From positions 46,961 through 110,960 of the forward strand of contig PDQQ01000015.1 in NCBI GenBank assembly GCA_002747825.1: 64,000 nt of DNA, given 5' to 3'. A program made the translations under genes and the position numbers. Each line of letters begins with the position of its first letter. The stretch's first letter is position 1. The notes under the pieces were generated by a model that did not search any database, was not told the DNA's origin, and saw nothing but the letters and a program-made list of their open reading frames with translations. This document shows positions 17,413-26,486 of the stretch, in pieces. Origin of the DNA: Deltaproteobacteria bacterium. GTDB taxonomy: Bacteria; Desulfobacterota; Desulfobulbia; Desulfobulbales; Desulfocapsaceae.

Positions 17413-19149
17413 CTAGGAGAGGACTCCAGTTTCCTGTAACAGCCTTTTCGCCGTATCTACGAGCAGATCTGTACCTTCTCTGGTTCGTGATTCGACATAA
17501 AAGCGAACCTTTGGCTCTGTACCCGATGGTCTGATCATGATCCAGGAGCCATCGTCAAAAACCATCTTGTGCCCGTCTACAGTGATCAGTTCGAGAACGG
17601 TTTTTTCTCTTCCGCCAACTTCAACTGAAGAACCTGCAACATACCTGTCGAGCAGTGACAGTTTATCTCTCAGGGCCGGTCCCTGGAGAGATACGGCAAT
17701 TCCGCCTCTGCCCGGGTAGTAGGCGCCAAACTCTTTTTCGATCAAGCGTTGATAGTCACCCAGATTGATACCGGTTGTCAGTACCATATCAAGGGCAAGT
17801 ATCAGCCCAATATAGGCGTCCTTTTCTGGTGTGTGTCCAAGGATGGAGATCCCGTCAGATTCTTCAAAAAGAACCAGAGCCCGGCCGATAACCGGTTTGA
17901 AGTTTTTAAAACCAACAGCCGGCTCAAAAATCTCTTCACCAAACCCCGCAGCTATCTCATTTGCCAGATTCGAGGTAGCAACAGTCTTTGCAACCAGGCC
18001 CTTTTTCTTTTTGTGGGTATGGAGAAAGTGGTAGGCCAACGCGCCAAACTGATTCATATTAATTTCCACGCTGCCGTCGGTAAAGCGTATCCTGTCACCG
18101 TCCGGATCAATAACGGCTCCGATCTTTAAAGGGGTATCCTGGCTCGCCAGAAAACGGATAACACCCTGCATATTTTTACTTGACGGTTCCGGGGACACCC
18201 CACCAAAGGTTACATCGGCACTGTCGCGCAAAAGATGTACACAGGGGTTTTCCCGGGCTCCAAGCAGCCTTCGAATGTGCAGGCGGCTGGCTCCATGAAC
18301 ACAATCAATTGCGATGACAAGATCGCTGCGCTCAGAGCAGGCGGCAAGAAGGGTCTGCCTGTTCAGCCCGTGCCGGCCCTCATTATCACAAACAAGGGTA
18401 TCCCAGCAGGAAAAAGAATCAAAGACGCTGACATTTTCCCTCTGTTCAATCTGCATTGTGGGTGGGATACAGGAACTCTTTTTCCCGGACTCCCTGTCAA
18501 TGATCCGTCTGGCATTTGTCGTAATTCTCTCGGTAATACTTTTTTCGGCGGGACCACCATCGAAGGCATTAAATTTATAGCCGCCATATTCCAATGGATT
18601 ATGCGATGGGGTCAGATTTACCGAAAACGCACATTGTCTAACCATTACCGCAGCTGAAAGAACTCCCGTTGTCGATTCGCCGGCGTAGAAGACCTTGAAG
18701 CCTGCCTCACTGAGGACTCCGGCGGCGGCGTTACCAAGAATTGGACCTGCAAAGCGATTGTCATGCCCAACGATACAACCCGCTTTTTTTGCCGCGGCTG
18801 AGGTCGTAAAGCCCAACAGACTGGCAAGAGAGGGGTCGGTATCCAGTGCTTCATACATCTCCACAATGGCCCTGGTGACCTGCGCTACACTGCGTAGCGT
18901 AATATCCTTACCCAACACCCCACGCCAGCCGGAGGTTCCAAAGCTCACCGGTCTGACAGGATCCAGATCGCTCGAGAGAATCTCTCGTTCAACCAGGGCA
19001 TACAACGCGTCTATTTCAGTGGCGGACTCTCCGCTTTCCCTCTGGGAGACGAGCAGTTTTCTTATCAAAGAAAAATAGTCGCTTTCTGCACTGTTGTCTT
19101 TATGTATATACTCAGGATATTTTGAAAAAAGACTCTCTTCTGCTGTCAT
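17413..19149 (-). CDS. Phosphoglucomutase/phosphomannomutase family protein
   Basis: A 578-residue alpha-D-phosphohexomutase, which moves phosphate between C1 and C6 of a hexose. Signature loops are visible: 'SFGTSGWRGV', the active-site serine loop 'LTPSHNP', the metal-binding 'DPDGDR', a sugar-binding 'FEESDGISILG' and the phosphate-binding 'RPSGTEPKVRFYVES'. I start it at 19149, where AAAGGAGATAAT precedes the ATG; the frame is open further upstream but without a ribosome site. TPSHNP resembles glucose-type mutases, although specificity is unsure. It is divergent from proC. Confidence 0.88.
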   Translation of the reverse strand: MTAEESLFSKYPEYIHKDNSAESDYFSLIRKLLVSQRESGESATEIDALYALVEREILSSDLDPVRPVSFGTSGWRGVLGKDITLRSVAQVTRAIVEMYEALDTDPSLASLLGFTTSAAAKKAGCIVGHDNRFAGPILGNAAAGVLSEAGFKVFYAGESTTGVLSAAVMVRQCAFSVNLTPSHNPLEYGGYKFNAFDGGPAEKSITERITTNARRIIDRESGKKSSCIPPTMQIEQRENVSVFDSFSCWDTLVCDNEGRHGLNRQTLLAACSERSDLVIAIDCVHGASRLHIRRLLGARENPCVHLLRDSADVTFGGVSPEPSSKNMQGVIRFLASQDTPLKIGAVIDPDGDRIRFTDGSVEINMNQFGALAYHFLHTHKKKKGLVAKTVATSNLANEIAAGFGEEIFEPAVGFKNFKPVIGRALVLFEESDGISILGHTPEKDAYIGLILALDMVLTTGINLGDYQRLIEKEFGAYYPGRGGIAVSLQGPALRDKLSLLDRYVAGSSVEVGGREKTVLELITVDGHKMVFDDGSWIMIRPSGTEPKVRFYVESRTREGTDLLVDTAKRLLQETGVLS

Positions 19150-19599
19150 ATTATCTCCTTTGACAAACTCGAGTTCTGTGTTTTCAAAGACCCGCAGAGC
19201 CCAACACAAAACCAACACTCGAACGAAGACCGTTCCGAAAACAGTTCACGAACACTTTTTGCGCCCCTCCTCGAGGATAGCAAAGAAAGAGACAGTATTG
19301 CACAGAAAAATGGGCCCAGGCCGATCCTGCAAACTCAGAAGTATTGTAGGCTGGCACTAATTCTGTTGTTAAATTACCTGCTATCTGATAATTACCAGAT
19401 GCGGAGATGCTGGTTTGTCTCTTTGCCAAAAAGATTTTCCCGGAAACGAAGAGCCAGCAGAGAGACAAACCGCGCGAACAAACCGAAGCCTTTTATGGTA
19501 CAGTGATCGAAGATCTGTACATCCCAAGGCGATGCGTTACACTACCCAACTATACTCGAGAAAAACAAATATAAAAAGAGCAACAGACAGGAGCGTTTT
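19150..19599. other. Divergent intergenic region between the phosphohexomutase and proC
   Basis: About 450 bp with promoters presumably in both directions. It contains an 11-bp inverted repeat with a 38-base spacer, GGTTTGTCTCT at 19412-19422 and AGAGACAAACC at 19461-19471. No coding signal is convincing. Confidence 0.5.
19412..19471. repeat. Inverted repeat with 11-bp arms
   Basis: Perfect 11-bp arms GGTTTGTCTCT and AGAGACAAACC separated by 38 bases, 128 bp before proC. It could be a paired regulator site or a long hairpin; no T-run follows. Confidence 0.4.
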
Positions 19600-20415
19600 A
19601 TGACAGAAAAGATAGGATGTATTGGCGGTGGGCAGATGGCCGAAGCACTCATCAGGGGCATCATTACCTCTGGTCTACATAAGGATCAAGATATATTGGT
19701 CTCTGAACATAATGACAGTCGGCGTGAATATCTGCAGGAAAGATATTCTGTTCAGACCTATTACGAAAACCACCCCATTTTTGATCGCTGTAATATGGTC
19801 ATCCTGGCCGTCAAGCCGCAGAATATGCGCGTTCTTCTTGAAAACTGTCGGGACAAGATCCAAAGCCATCATCTTCTCATCACCATTGCCGCCGGACTTC
19901 CCATCTCTCTGTATGAAGAAAAAATCGGCAAGACAGGAGTGAAAATTATCCGGGTTATGCCCAATACTCCGGCACTTGTCCTTGAAGGTGCATCAGCTCT
20001 TTCACGAAATGACAATGTCACGGATGAAGAGCTGCATAAGGCGAAAGAAATCTTTATGGCGGTTGGAGAGGCGGTTGTCCTCGATGAGGTGCATCTTGAT
20101 GCGGTAACCGGTCTCAGCGGCTCCGGGCCGGCCTATGTCTTTTCCTTTGTCGAGGCCCTCGTGGATGCCGGGGTTAAGTCGGGTCTGACCCGTGCTGTAT
20201 CAGAACAACTTGCGATGCAAACCGTCCTCGGTTCGGTTAAACTTCTCAAAGAAAGTAAAGAACATCCGGCAGCCCTTCGTGGCAAGGTAACCTCCCCGGG
20301 CGGCACCGCGATCACGGCACTGCATGTCCTTGAAAAGGTCGGTTTTCATGGCATAATCATGGATATCGTAGAATCTGCCGTACATAAATCCAGGGAGCTT
20401 GGACAGTTACAATGA
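19600..20415 (+). CDS. proC: Pyrroline-5-carboxylate reductase
   Basis: ProC reduces pyrroline-5-carboxylate to proline with NAD(P)H in the cytoplasm. The 271-residue protein has the N-terminal Rossmann loop 'IGCIGGGQMAEALIRG', 'VILAVKPQNM', 'IRVMPNTPALV' and the C-terminal signature 'GLSGSGPAYVFSFVEALVDA' (20 residues), 'LRGKVTSPGGTAITAL'. The ATG has ACAGGAG nine bases upstream. It overlaps nadK by four bases (ATGA), so the two are coupled. Confidence 0.96.
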   Translation: MTEKIGCIGGGQMAEALIRGIITSGLHKDQDILVSEHNDSRREYLQERYSVQTYYENHPIFDRCNMVILAVKPQNMRVLLENCRDKIQSHHLLITIAAGLPISLYEEKIGKTGVKIIRVMPNTPALVLEGASALSRNDNVTDEELHKAKEIFMAVGEAVVLDEVHLDAVTGLSGSGPAYVFSFVEALVDAGVKSGLTRAVSEQLAMQTVLGSVKLLKESKEHPAALRGKVTSPGGTAITALHVLEKVGFHGIIMDIVESAVHKSRELGQLQ

Positions 20416-21305
20416 GCCGTTCAGAAAAAACCTTTCACCACGAGAAAAAGCTTCACCTGAATGGGGTGGGGATCATCGCCAAAAAAGATGACCCGATTGC
20501 CCGGCAGCATTGCACCGCCCTACAGACCTGGCTCAGAAAGCAACAGATATCGGTTATCGAAAGTATTGAGCCGGGACTCGACCTGATTATTGTTCTTGGT
20601 GGTGATGGCACGCTGTTACATATCGCCGAAAAAGCGGCCCGACATGGCATACCTGTTCTGGGCATCAATCTGGGCAATCTCGGGTTTTTAACTGAATTCA
20701 AAAAGGAGGAAACCTACACGACCCTGAAGCGTCTTCTCAACGAGAAGATCACCATCGAAAACAGGTTGATGCTCAAGGTCAAAATACAACGAGGGGGGCA
20801 AATTTCACCTTCACGCTTCGCCTTAAACGACATTGTCATCGCCAAACAGGTAAAAAACAAACTACTTAATCTCTCTACCTTTATCGATGACCAGCTTATC
20901 ACCACCTACAGGGCCGATGGACTGATATTCAGCTCTCCGACCGGCTCAACCGCCTATAATCTATCGTCCGGCGGCCCTATTGTCTGTCCGGGGCTCAAGA
21001 CAATCACCGTCACTCCGATTTGTCCTTTCATGCTGTCAACACGACCAATCATTCTGCCCGCAGACAAGACATTGACCACCAGATACAAGACAGAAGAAAA
21101 TGGTGCCTGTGCCTGGATCATACTTGACGGCAAGCCGTCACAGGAGATCACCGAGGAGGACATGGTCATCGTCTCAGCAGCCAAAAGTCCACTCCAGCTC
21201 GTCACCTCCGAAAACAGAGATTATTTCACCATTCTGCGCAACAAACTGCATTGGAATGTTACAGCAGAAGAGACAAAAGAGTCACTCGAACAAACGGTGC
21301 AGTAA
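20412..21305 (+). CDS. nadK: NAD kinase
   Basis: NadK phosphorylates NAD to NADP. The 297-residue protein has the 'VLGGDGTLLHIAEKA' motif, 'LGINLGNLGFLTEF', 'ALNDIVIAK' and 'YRADGLIFSSPTGSTAYNLS', all diagnostic. Coupling to proC by a four-base overlap makes functional sense since ProC consumes NADPH. The gene ends only six bases from the end of the convergent sigma-54 regulator. Confidence 0.96.
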   Translation: MSRSEKTFHHEKKLHLNGVGIIAKKDDPIARQHCTALQTWLRKQQISVIESIEPGLDLIIVLGGDGTLLHIAEKAARHGIPVLGINLGNLGFLTEFKKEETYTTLKRLLNEKITIENRLMLKVKIQRGGQISPSRFALNDIVIAKQVKNKLLNLSTFIDDQLITTYRADGLIFSSPTGSTAYNLSSGGPIVCPGLKTITVTPICPFMLSTRPIILPADKTLTTRYKTEENGACAWIILDGKPSQEITEEDMVIVSAAKSPLQLVTSENRDYFTILRNKLHWNVTAEETKESLEQTVQ

Positions 21306-21311
21306 AAACGA

Positions 21312-22697
21312 TCACTTCTTTTTTATACGGTATTTTTTCATTTTATACTGCAACAGGCTTCTTGTTATCCCCAGCGCCTCTGCCGCCTGGGCCTGCACAT
21401 TGTCGGCAGCATCAAGGGCATCGAGAAGCATTTTTTTCTCTATTGAATACAGCACCTCGTTGAGTGGTGTATTTTCCGGAATGAGCGCCTTCAGGTTGAT
21501 TTTCTGTTCCAGATCTCCTTTATCCTCACCATAGAGGATATCCGGCTGTACATCTTCCGCTTCAATCGTGTTCTTGCTGCAGAGTATTGCCGCCCTTTCA
21601 ATCGTATTCTCAAGCTCTCGAATATTCCCCTCCCAAGGTAATTTCATAAGAAGCTTCAGGGCATCCTCAGAGACCCGAAGATGGTCTTTACCAAGCTGTT
21701 GCTGAAATTTTTCCAGGAAATAGTCAACCAGAAGACACATATCATCCATACGCTCGCGCAGAGCTGGCAAGCTTATTGGAATAACATTGAGCCGATAAAA
21801 AAGATCCTCCCGAAAACGCCCATTGAGCACTTCTTCACGCAGATCCTTATTGGTTGCACTTATGATGCGTACATCCACTTCCAGGGTTTTCCCCCCTCCA
21901 ACCCTTTCAAAGGTTCGTTCCTGAAGAACCCTGAGAAGTTTGGCCTGGAGGGCCATCGGTATCTCGCCCACCTCGTCAAGAAATATGGTGCCCCCATCGG
22001 CCAACTCAAAACGGCCTTTGCGCATCGACACAGCACCGGTGAAGGCCCCTCTTTCGTGGCCAAAGAGGTCACTCTCCAGGAAGCTGTCAGAAAGATTGGC
22101 GCAATTCACTGTAATAAAGGGCATGCTCTCCCTGGTGCTTTTGCTGTGTATTGCCTTGGCCACCAGCTCTTTTCCGGTCCCACTCTCACCGGTAATCAGT
22201 ACTGAGGCCTGGGTCGGGGCGACCTTGTCGATAAGCTGATAAATTTGCAGCATCTTTTCATTTTTGCCCACCATACCGACAAACCCCTTGACACCGGTAA
22301 TCTCCCTTCGCAGGCGGACATTTTCCCGCAGCAGGGAGTGCAGGTTTGCGGCCTGGTTGATTGTGACAATCAGCTCATCATTGGAAAAGGGCTTGGCCAG
22401 ATAGTTAAACGCCCCCAGCCGCATAGCCTCAACAGCTTTCTCGACCTCGGCAAACGCGGTGATGACAATAACCGGGAGAGTGCGTTTGATCTTTTGAATT
22501 TCTTGCAGAAATTCAAGACCATTCATTCCTGGCATCTGCATATCGGTGATCACGACATCAAGATCCACATCCTTTACTGTCTTGAGACCGTCAACGGCAG
22601 ACGAGGCTGTAAAAACCTCAAAATTTTCATCTTTGAGTAATTCGGAGAGGACGACGAGGTAATTCGGCTCATCGTCTACCACCAGGATCGAATACAT
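21312..22697 (-). CDS. Sigma-54-dependent response regulator (NtrC family), orphan
   Basis: A 461-residue activator with a receiver domain ('VVDDEPNYL', phospho-acceptor in 'VVITDMQMPGMNG', lysine in 'YLAKPFSNDE'), a sigma-54 AAA+ domain (Walker A 'GESGTGKELVAKAIH', the sigma-54 contact loop 'GAFTGA', 'GGTIFLDEVGEIP') and a Fis-type helix-turn-helix ('QAAEALGITRSLLQYKMKK'). The ATG at 22697 is used because the receiver begins right there and GAGG lies upstream. No kinase is adjacent, so its input is unknown. The sigma-54 promoters it controls cannot be named from this window. Confidence 0.92.
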   Translation of the reverse strand: MYSILVVDDEPNYLVVLSELLKDENFEVFTASSAVDGLKTVKDVDLDVVITDMQMPGMNGLEFLQEIQKIKRTLPVIVITAFAEVEKAVEAMRLGAFNYLAKPFSNDELIVTINQAANLHSLLRENVRLRREITGVKGFVGMVGKNEKMLQIYQLIDKVAPTQASVLITGESGTGKELVAKAIHSKSTRESMPFITVNCANLSDSFLESDLFGHERGAFTGAVSMRKGRFELADGGTIFLDEVGEIPMALQAKLLRVLQERTFERVGGGKTLEVDVRIISATNKDLREEVLNGRFREDLFYRLNVIPISLPALRERMDDMCLLVDYFLEKFQQQLGKDHLRVSEDALKLLMKLPWEGNIRELENTIERAAILCSKNTIEAEDVQPDILYGEDKGDLEQKINLKALIPENTPLNEVLYSIEKKMLLDALDAADNVQAQAAEALGITRSLLQYKMKKYRIKKK

Positions 22698-22769
22698 AAG
22701 GCAACCTCTGAATATGACAGAATTCAAACAACATTCAAAAACAACAGAAAACAGCGCCTGATAGACAAC

Positions 22770-23624
22770 TCACAAGGTCAGCGCTCTTTTTTGACTGACA
22801 GCCTGCATCTGTTCAAGCAGACTGTAGGGAATCATAAGTTCCTTGCCACCGGCCAAAGACGAGCCCTTTCGGATGGACCCGTGATAATCACTGCCGCCAC
22901 TGACAAGAAGACCAAGTTCAGCGGCCAATTGTAACAGCAACGTCCGGATCTTTTCCCCCTGGGTAGGATAATACACTTCGACACCATCAATACCAATGCA
23001 GGCCAGATCTTTGAGAAACTGAGAAACGCTGGCCTCATCACCCAAAGAAGAAAAGGGATGGGCCCAAAAGGCCAGACCACCAGCACAATGTATGAGATCA
23101 ATAGCCTTTTGTGCCGAAAACTCAGGACGGGCAGCGTAACAACAGGCACCATTGCCGATATACTTCTGAAAGGCCTCATCAAGCGAGCGGACAAAACCTT
23201 TTTGCTGCAAGAGGACTGCTATATGCGGACGACCGATCTCTCCGGTCTCTGAAATCCGGGCAAGCTCCTCAAAAGAGATATCAATTCCTCTGGACTGCAG
23301 TTTTTGTAGAATTTGCTCGTTTCGTATCTTTCGACCGGCCTGTATTGTATGAAGCCCCGAAATCAGCCGACTGTTTTCTATATCCAGAAAATAGCCAAGG
23401 AGATGCAAGCTCTTTTCCTGAAAGCGTACACTGATCTCGACGCCAGGCACAATCTCCAAACCACTCCTCTCACCCGCCTCAACTGCCTCGGAACACCCGT
23501 CTAACGTGTCATGGTCTGTGATCGCAATGGCGGTAAGACCTTTTTGTATGGCCAGTTGAACAATCTCTTGCGGTGTCTTTGTTCCATCGGAAAATGTTGT
23601 ATGAATATGTAAATCTATGCTCAT
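22770..23624 (-). CDS. PHP-domain phosphoesterase (YciV/RNase AM-like)
   Basis: A 284-residue polymerase-and-histidinol-phosphatase domain protein with the metal-binding pattern intact: 'DLHIHTTFSDGTKTP', 'AITDHDTLDG', 'PGVEIS', 'GRPHIAVLL', 'FWAHPF' and 'SGGSDYHG'. Close relatives are 5'-3' exoribonucleases/3',5'-nucleoside bisphosphate phosphatases acting on RNA ends. The ATG at 23624 directly precedes the PHP core; a GTG five codons earlier is possible. It lies 72 bp upstream of the sigma-54 regulator on the same strand, so they may share a transcript. Confidence 0.88.
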   Translation of the reverse strand: MSIDLHIHTTFSDGTKTPQEIVQLAIQKGLTAIAITDHDTLDGCSEAVEAGERSGLEIVPGVEISVRFQEKSLHLLGYFLDIENSRLISGLHTIQAGRKIRNEQILQKLQSRGIDISFEELARISETGEIGRPHIAVLLQQKGFVRSLDEAFQKYIGNGACCYAARPEFSAQKAIDLIHCAGGLAFWAHPFSSLGDEASVSQFLKDLACIGIDGVEVYYPTQGEKIRTLLLQLAAELGLLVSGGSDYHGSIRKGSSLAGGKELMIPYSLLEQMQAVSQKRALTL

Positions 23625-23918
23625 AGATGTTCTCTGCACACGTTCTGGCAGGTCCTCTTTGTTTGATTGTTATTCCTCAAAAGTTTTGGAAAGAAGATAG
23701 CAATTTCAGGCAAAATCATTTACAGTAGCCGGTCGCCGACAGAGATGAAAAGGCTGCCGATGGCAGGCGTGATATCAAGGGGCGAACGATCAGAAACTGA
23801 TTTTTTGAACACGTGGCTGCTTCCACTTGGTAAATGCAAGGCCGTACAGCCAAGGATGTTGCAAGCAGAAACTGTTTCCGATAAAAAAACAAGATCTTTT
23901 CAACATTATACACCGCTT

Positions 23919-25232
23919 ATGAATATCCTGAAACGATTCTGGTCTTTTTTTTCTTCGGTAAAACTGGCAATTTTTACCCTCTGTTCGCTGGCTCTGACCT
24001 CGATCATCGGCACCGTCATTCCCCAGGGACAAAGTCCAAATTTTTACCTTGACCGATTCGGAGAGCAGGCCGCTCGTTTTATGTATCTGCTGGATATCCC
24101 GGAGATGTACTCTTCCTGGTGGTTCATATCGCTTCTGGTCTTGCTGGCCATTAATCTTATTGTCTGCAGCCTCCAACGAATCCCGGGAGTATGGCGGCTG
24201 ATACAGGCGGATAATCTTGGCATACAACCCGAACGTATTTCAAGGATGAAGGTTCACCACACTGTGGTTCGTTCCAACCCCCTGAAAAAAGAACAGATTC
24301 TCTCCGTTTTTAAAACCCAGAAGACGGTGCCCCAGATGGTGGCAAGACAGGAGGGACAGCTGTACTTTGCACAAAAAGGCAAATACAGCCGTCTGGGAGT
24401 GTATATTGTCCATCTTTCCATTCTGGTTATTTTTGCCGGTGCAATAGTTGGTGCAATGTTCGGGGAAAAGGGGCATGTAATGATCCCGGAACTGCAGACA
24501 GTCAGGGGATTTTTTTCGGCAAAAGACAAGAAGGCAATGGATTTTGGATTTGACCTGCGTTGTGACAGGTTCCTCGTTGACTTTTATGACAACGGGATGC
24601 CGAAAAAATACCAGAGTACATTGACAATCAGAGAAAAAAACAGAGATCTCTTTACCAAAACGATAGAGGTCAATCATCCTCTCACCTACAAAGGCTATAC
24701 CCTCTACCAGGCAAGCTACCAGGGGTTCCAGGACTTCATCATAGAGATTACCGATAGCCACAGCAAAAAAAGCTATCTGGATATCCTGCCCTACCAAAAA
24801 GAGATCTTCTGGCAGGAAAATAACTGCCGCTTTGGCATAGTGGCCGTAAGAAAAAAAGGTCCCTGGGATTTCCGGGTAAAGCTCTGGTTCAAACCGGCAG
24901 AGGAACCGGCTTCTCAGATATGGCTGGCGCCAGGAGAAACCAGACAGATAGCACACGGTTCTGGCAACTACTCTGTGCAGGTGCGACAATTATACGCAAC
25001 CGGCATTCAGGTTGCCAAAGATCCCGGAGTCTGGATTGTTTATTTTGGTTGTGGCCTTATGCTCCTTGGCCTGTATATGGTTTTCTTTCACGCACACCAG
25101 AGAATATGGCTTTTTCAAAGTACCAAGGATGCCGAAACCACCCTTGTGCTTGGAGGAAATACCAACAAGAAGAGGGAAAGATTTGAGGAAACACTGGCCC
25201 GGATGCAGCAACAGCTGGAAAACCATCCGTAG
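23919..25232 (+). CDS. resB: ResB-family cytochrome c biogenesis protein
   Basis: ResB (Ccs1) with CcsA forms the System II heme-delivery and ligation complex that attaches heme to periplasmic apocytochromes. From the ATG at 23919 the protein is 437 residues. It starts with a membrane helix ('LAIFTLCSLALTSIIGTVIPQG'; split at 20) followed by 'SSWWFISLLVLLAINLIVCSL', a third helix around 'VHLSILVIFAGAIVGAMFG', a large periplasmic region with 'NHPLTYKGYTLYQASYQG', and a C-terminal helix. The frame is open upstream to a TTG at 23667, but that part lacks ResB similarity. It is followed by ccsA, its partner. Confidence 0.9.
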   Translation: MNILKRFWSFFSSVKLAIFTLCSLALTSIIGTVIPQGQSPNFYLDRFGEQAARFMYLLDIPEMYSSWWFISLLVLLAINLIVCSLQRIPGVWRLIQADNLGIQPERISRMKVHHTVVRSNPLKKEQILSVFKTQKTVPQMVARQEGQLYFAQKGKYSRLGVYIVHLSILVIFAGAIVGAMFGEKGHVMIPELQTVRGFFSAKDKKAMDFGFDLRCDRFLVDFYDNGMPKKYQSTLTIREKNRDLFTKTIEVNHPLTYKGYTLYQASYQGFQDFIIEITDSHSKKSYLDILPYQKEIFWQENNCRFGIVAVRKKGPWDFRVKLWFKPAEEPASQIWLAPGETRQIAHGSGNYSVQVRQLYATGIQVAKDPGVWIVYFGCGLMLLGLYMVFFHAHQRIWLFQSTKDAETTLVLGGNTNKKRERFEETLARMQQQLENHP

Positions 25233-25414
25233 ACGAAATTGGCAAACAGAACAGATCATCTTCGACACAACATTGTTGCGGCAGAAAGCTGAAAGCACGC
25301 TCTCTGCTCTTCTATCAATAGGATCACCTCGCCTGTTCCGGCCGACAACAAAGGCCGAGCCGCCGCCTGTTGATTGAACAGGAAGCAAGGTCCACCTTAT
25401 CAGGAGCTTCTCAT

Positions 25415-26272
25415 ATGAACAGTTCTTTTCTGCTCGGTATAACAACCTTCACCTACCTCTTTTCCACACTTCTCTATGTGGCCGGTGCAGTTTTCAGGAC
25501 GGCAAGGGTCTGGGCCTTTGCCACGATATTCACCTTTTGCGCCTGGCTCATTCAGACAGGCGGCATTGCGCTACGCTGGAGTGAATCCTATCAGCAGGGT
25601 ATAGGACATGCGCCACTGACCAACATGTATGAATCGGTGGTGTTCTTTGCCTGGATGATTGTCCTTATTTATCTGGTTATTGAGCTCAGATTCAAAACCA
25701 AGGCCATCGGTGTCGTCGCCCTGCCATTCGCCTTTTTGGCGATGGCCTACGCCTCATTCTCGACCAATATCAATAAAACGATAACCCCACTTATCCCGGC
25801 CCTCCAATCCAACTGGCTGATCTCTCATGTGATTACCTGTTTTGTCGGCTATGCCTCTTTTGCCATAGCCGCCTCACTCGGCATGTTGTATTTATACCAG
25901 TATTTCACGACACCGAAGGATGGTGGCAAAATAGATACCCAGGCAAAAGCCTGGGTCCCATCATTTTCGACAATGGATTCGATCATACACAGCACCATGT
26001 TTTTTGGTTTTATCTGGCTCAGTGTCGGGATTGTTACCGGTGCGATCTGGGCAAATTCAGCCTGGGGTACCTACTGGAGCTGGGATGCCAAGGAAACCTG
26101 GTCACTGATCACCTGGTTCTTTTATGCTGTCGTCCTTCACGCCCGTTATACGAAGGGGCTGAAGGGGTCATCCATCGCATTTTTATCGATTGTTGGCTTT
26201 GTCTCTGTGCTCTTTACCTACTACGGCGTCAACTTTCTGCTCAGCGGTCTGCACAGCTACGGGTCAAGTTAG
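25415..26272 (+). CDS. ccsA: Cytochrome c biogenesis protein CcsA/ResC (heme handling)
   Basis: The 285-residue integral membrane protein has about eight hydrophobic helices and the tryptophan-rich WWD heme-binding signature in 'WGTYWSWDAKETWSLITW', plus conserved histidines ('LISHV', 'IIHSTMFFGF', 'VVLHARYTKG'). CcsA exports heme and, with ResB, attaches it to apocytochrome c. CAGGAGC precedes the ATG at 25415, so this start is preferred over the TTG at 25370. It lies 182 bp after resB on the same strand. A sulfate reducer would need many periplasmic multiheme cytochromes. Confidence 0.94.
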   Translation: MNSSFLLGITTFTYLFSTLLYVAGAVFRTARVWAFATIFTFCAWLIQTGGIALRWSESYQQGIGHAPLTNMYESVVFFAWMIVLIYLVIELRFKTKAIGVVALPFAFLAMAYASFSTNINKTITPLIPALQSNWLISHVITCFVGYASFAIAASLGMLYLYQYFTTPKDGGKIDTQAKAWVPSFSTMDSIIHSTMFFGFIWLSVGIVTGAIWANSAWGTYWSWDAKETWSLITWFFYAVVLHARYTKGLKGSSIAFLSIVGFVSVLFTYYGVNFLLSGLHSYGSS

Positions 26273-26417
26273 CCTGGTTTTTCAGGAATTCCTGACGTTG
26301 CTGTATTCTCTGCACCCCGTGTTGATTGCGAATGCTTCAATTTTGCAGAGGTAATGCGAACAACCGGTCGAGGTTCTTCGTCAGTTTGTTTTTGAAGGGG
26401 GCAGAGCAAGAGGCCCT

Positions 26418-26473
26418 AAACGTTGCCGATGAGAAATCCAGGCTAAAAACGTTGCCCGTGAAAAACCCAGGCT
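26418..26473. repeat. Imperfect 27-base tandem repeat, period 29
   Basis: Copies at 26418-26444 and 26447-26473 begin AAACGTTGCC and end CCAGGCT, with 23 of 27 bases identical. A partial third echo (GGACGTTCTGG) follows. It lies in the gap between the convergent ccsA and glyS genes. Confidence 0.6.
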
Positions 26474-26486
26474 TGGACGTTCTGGT

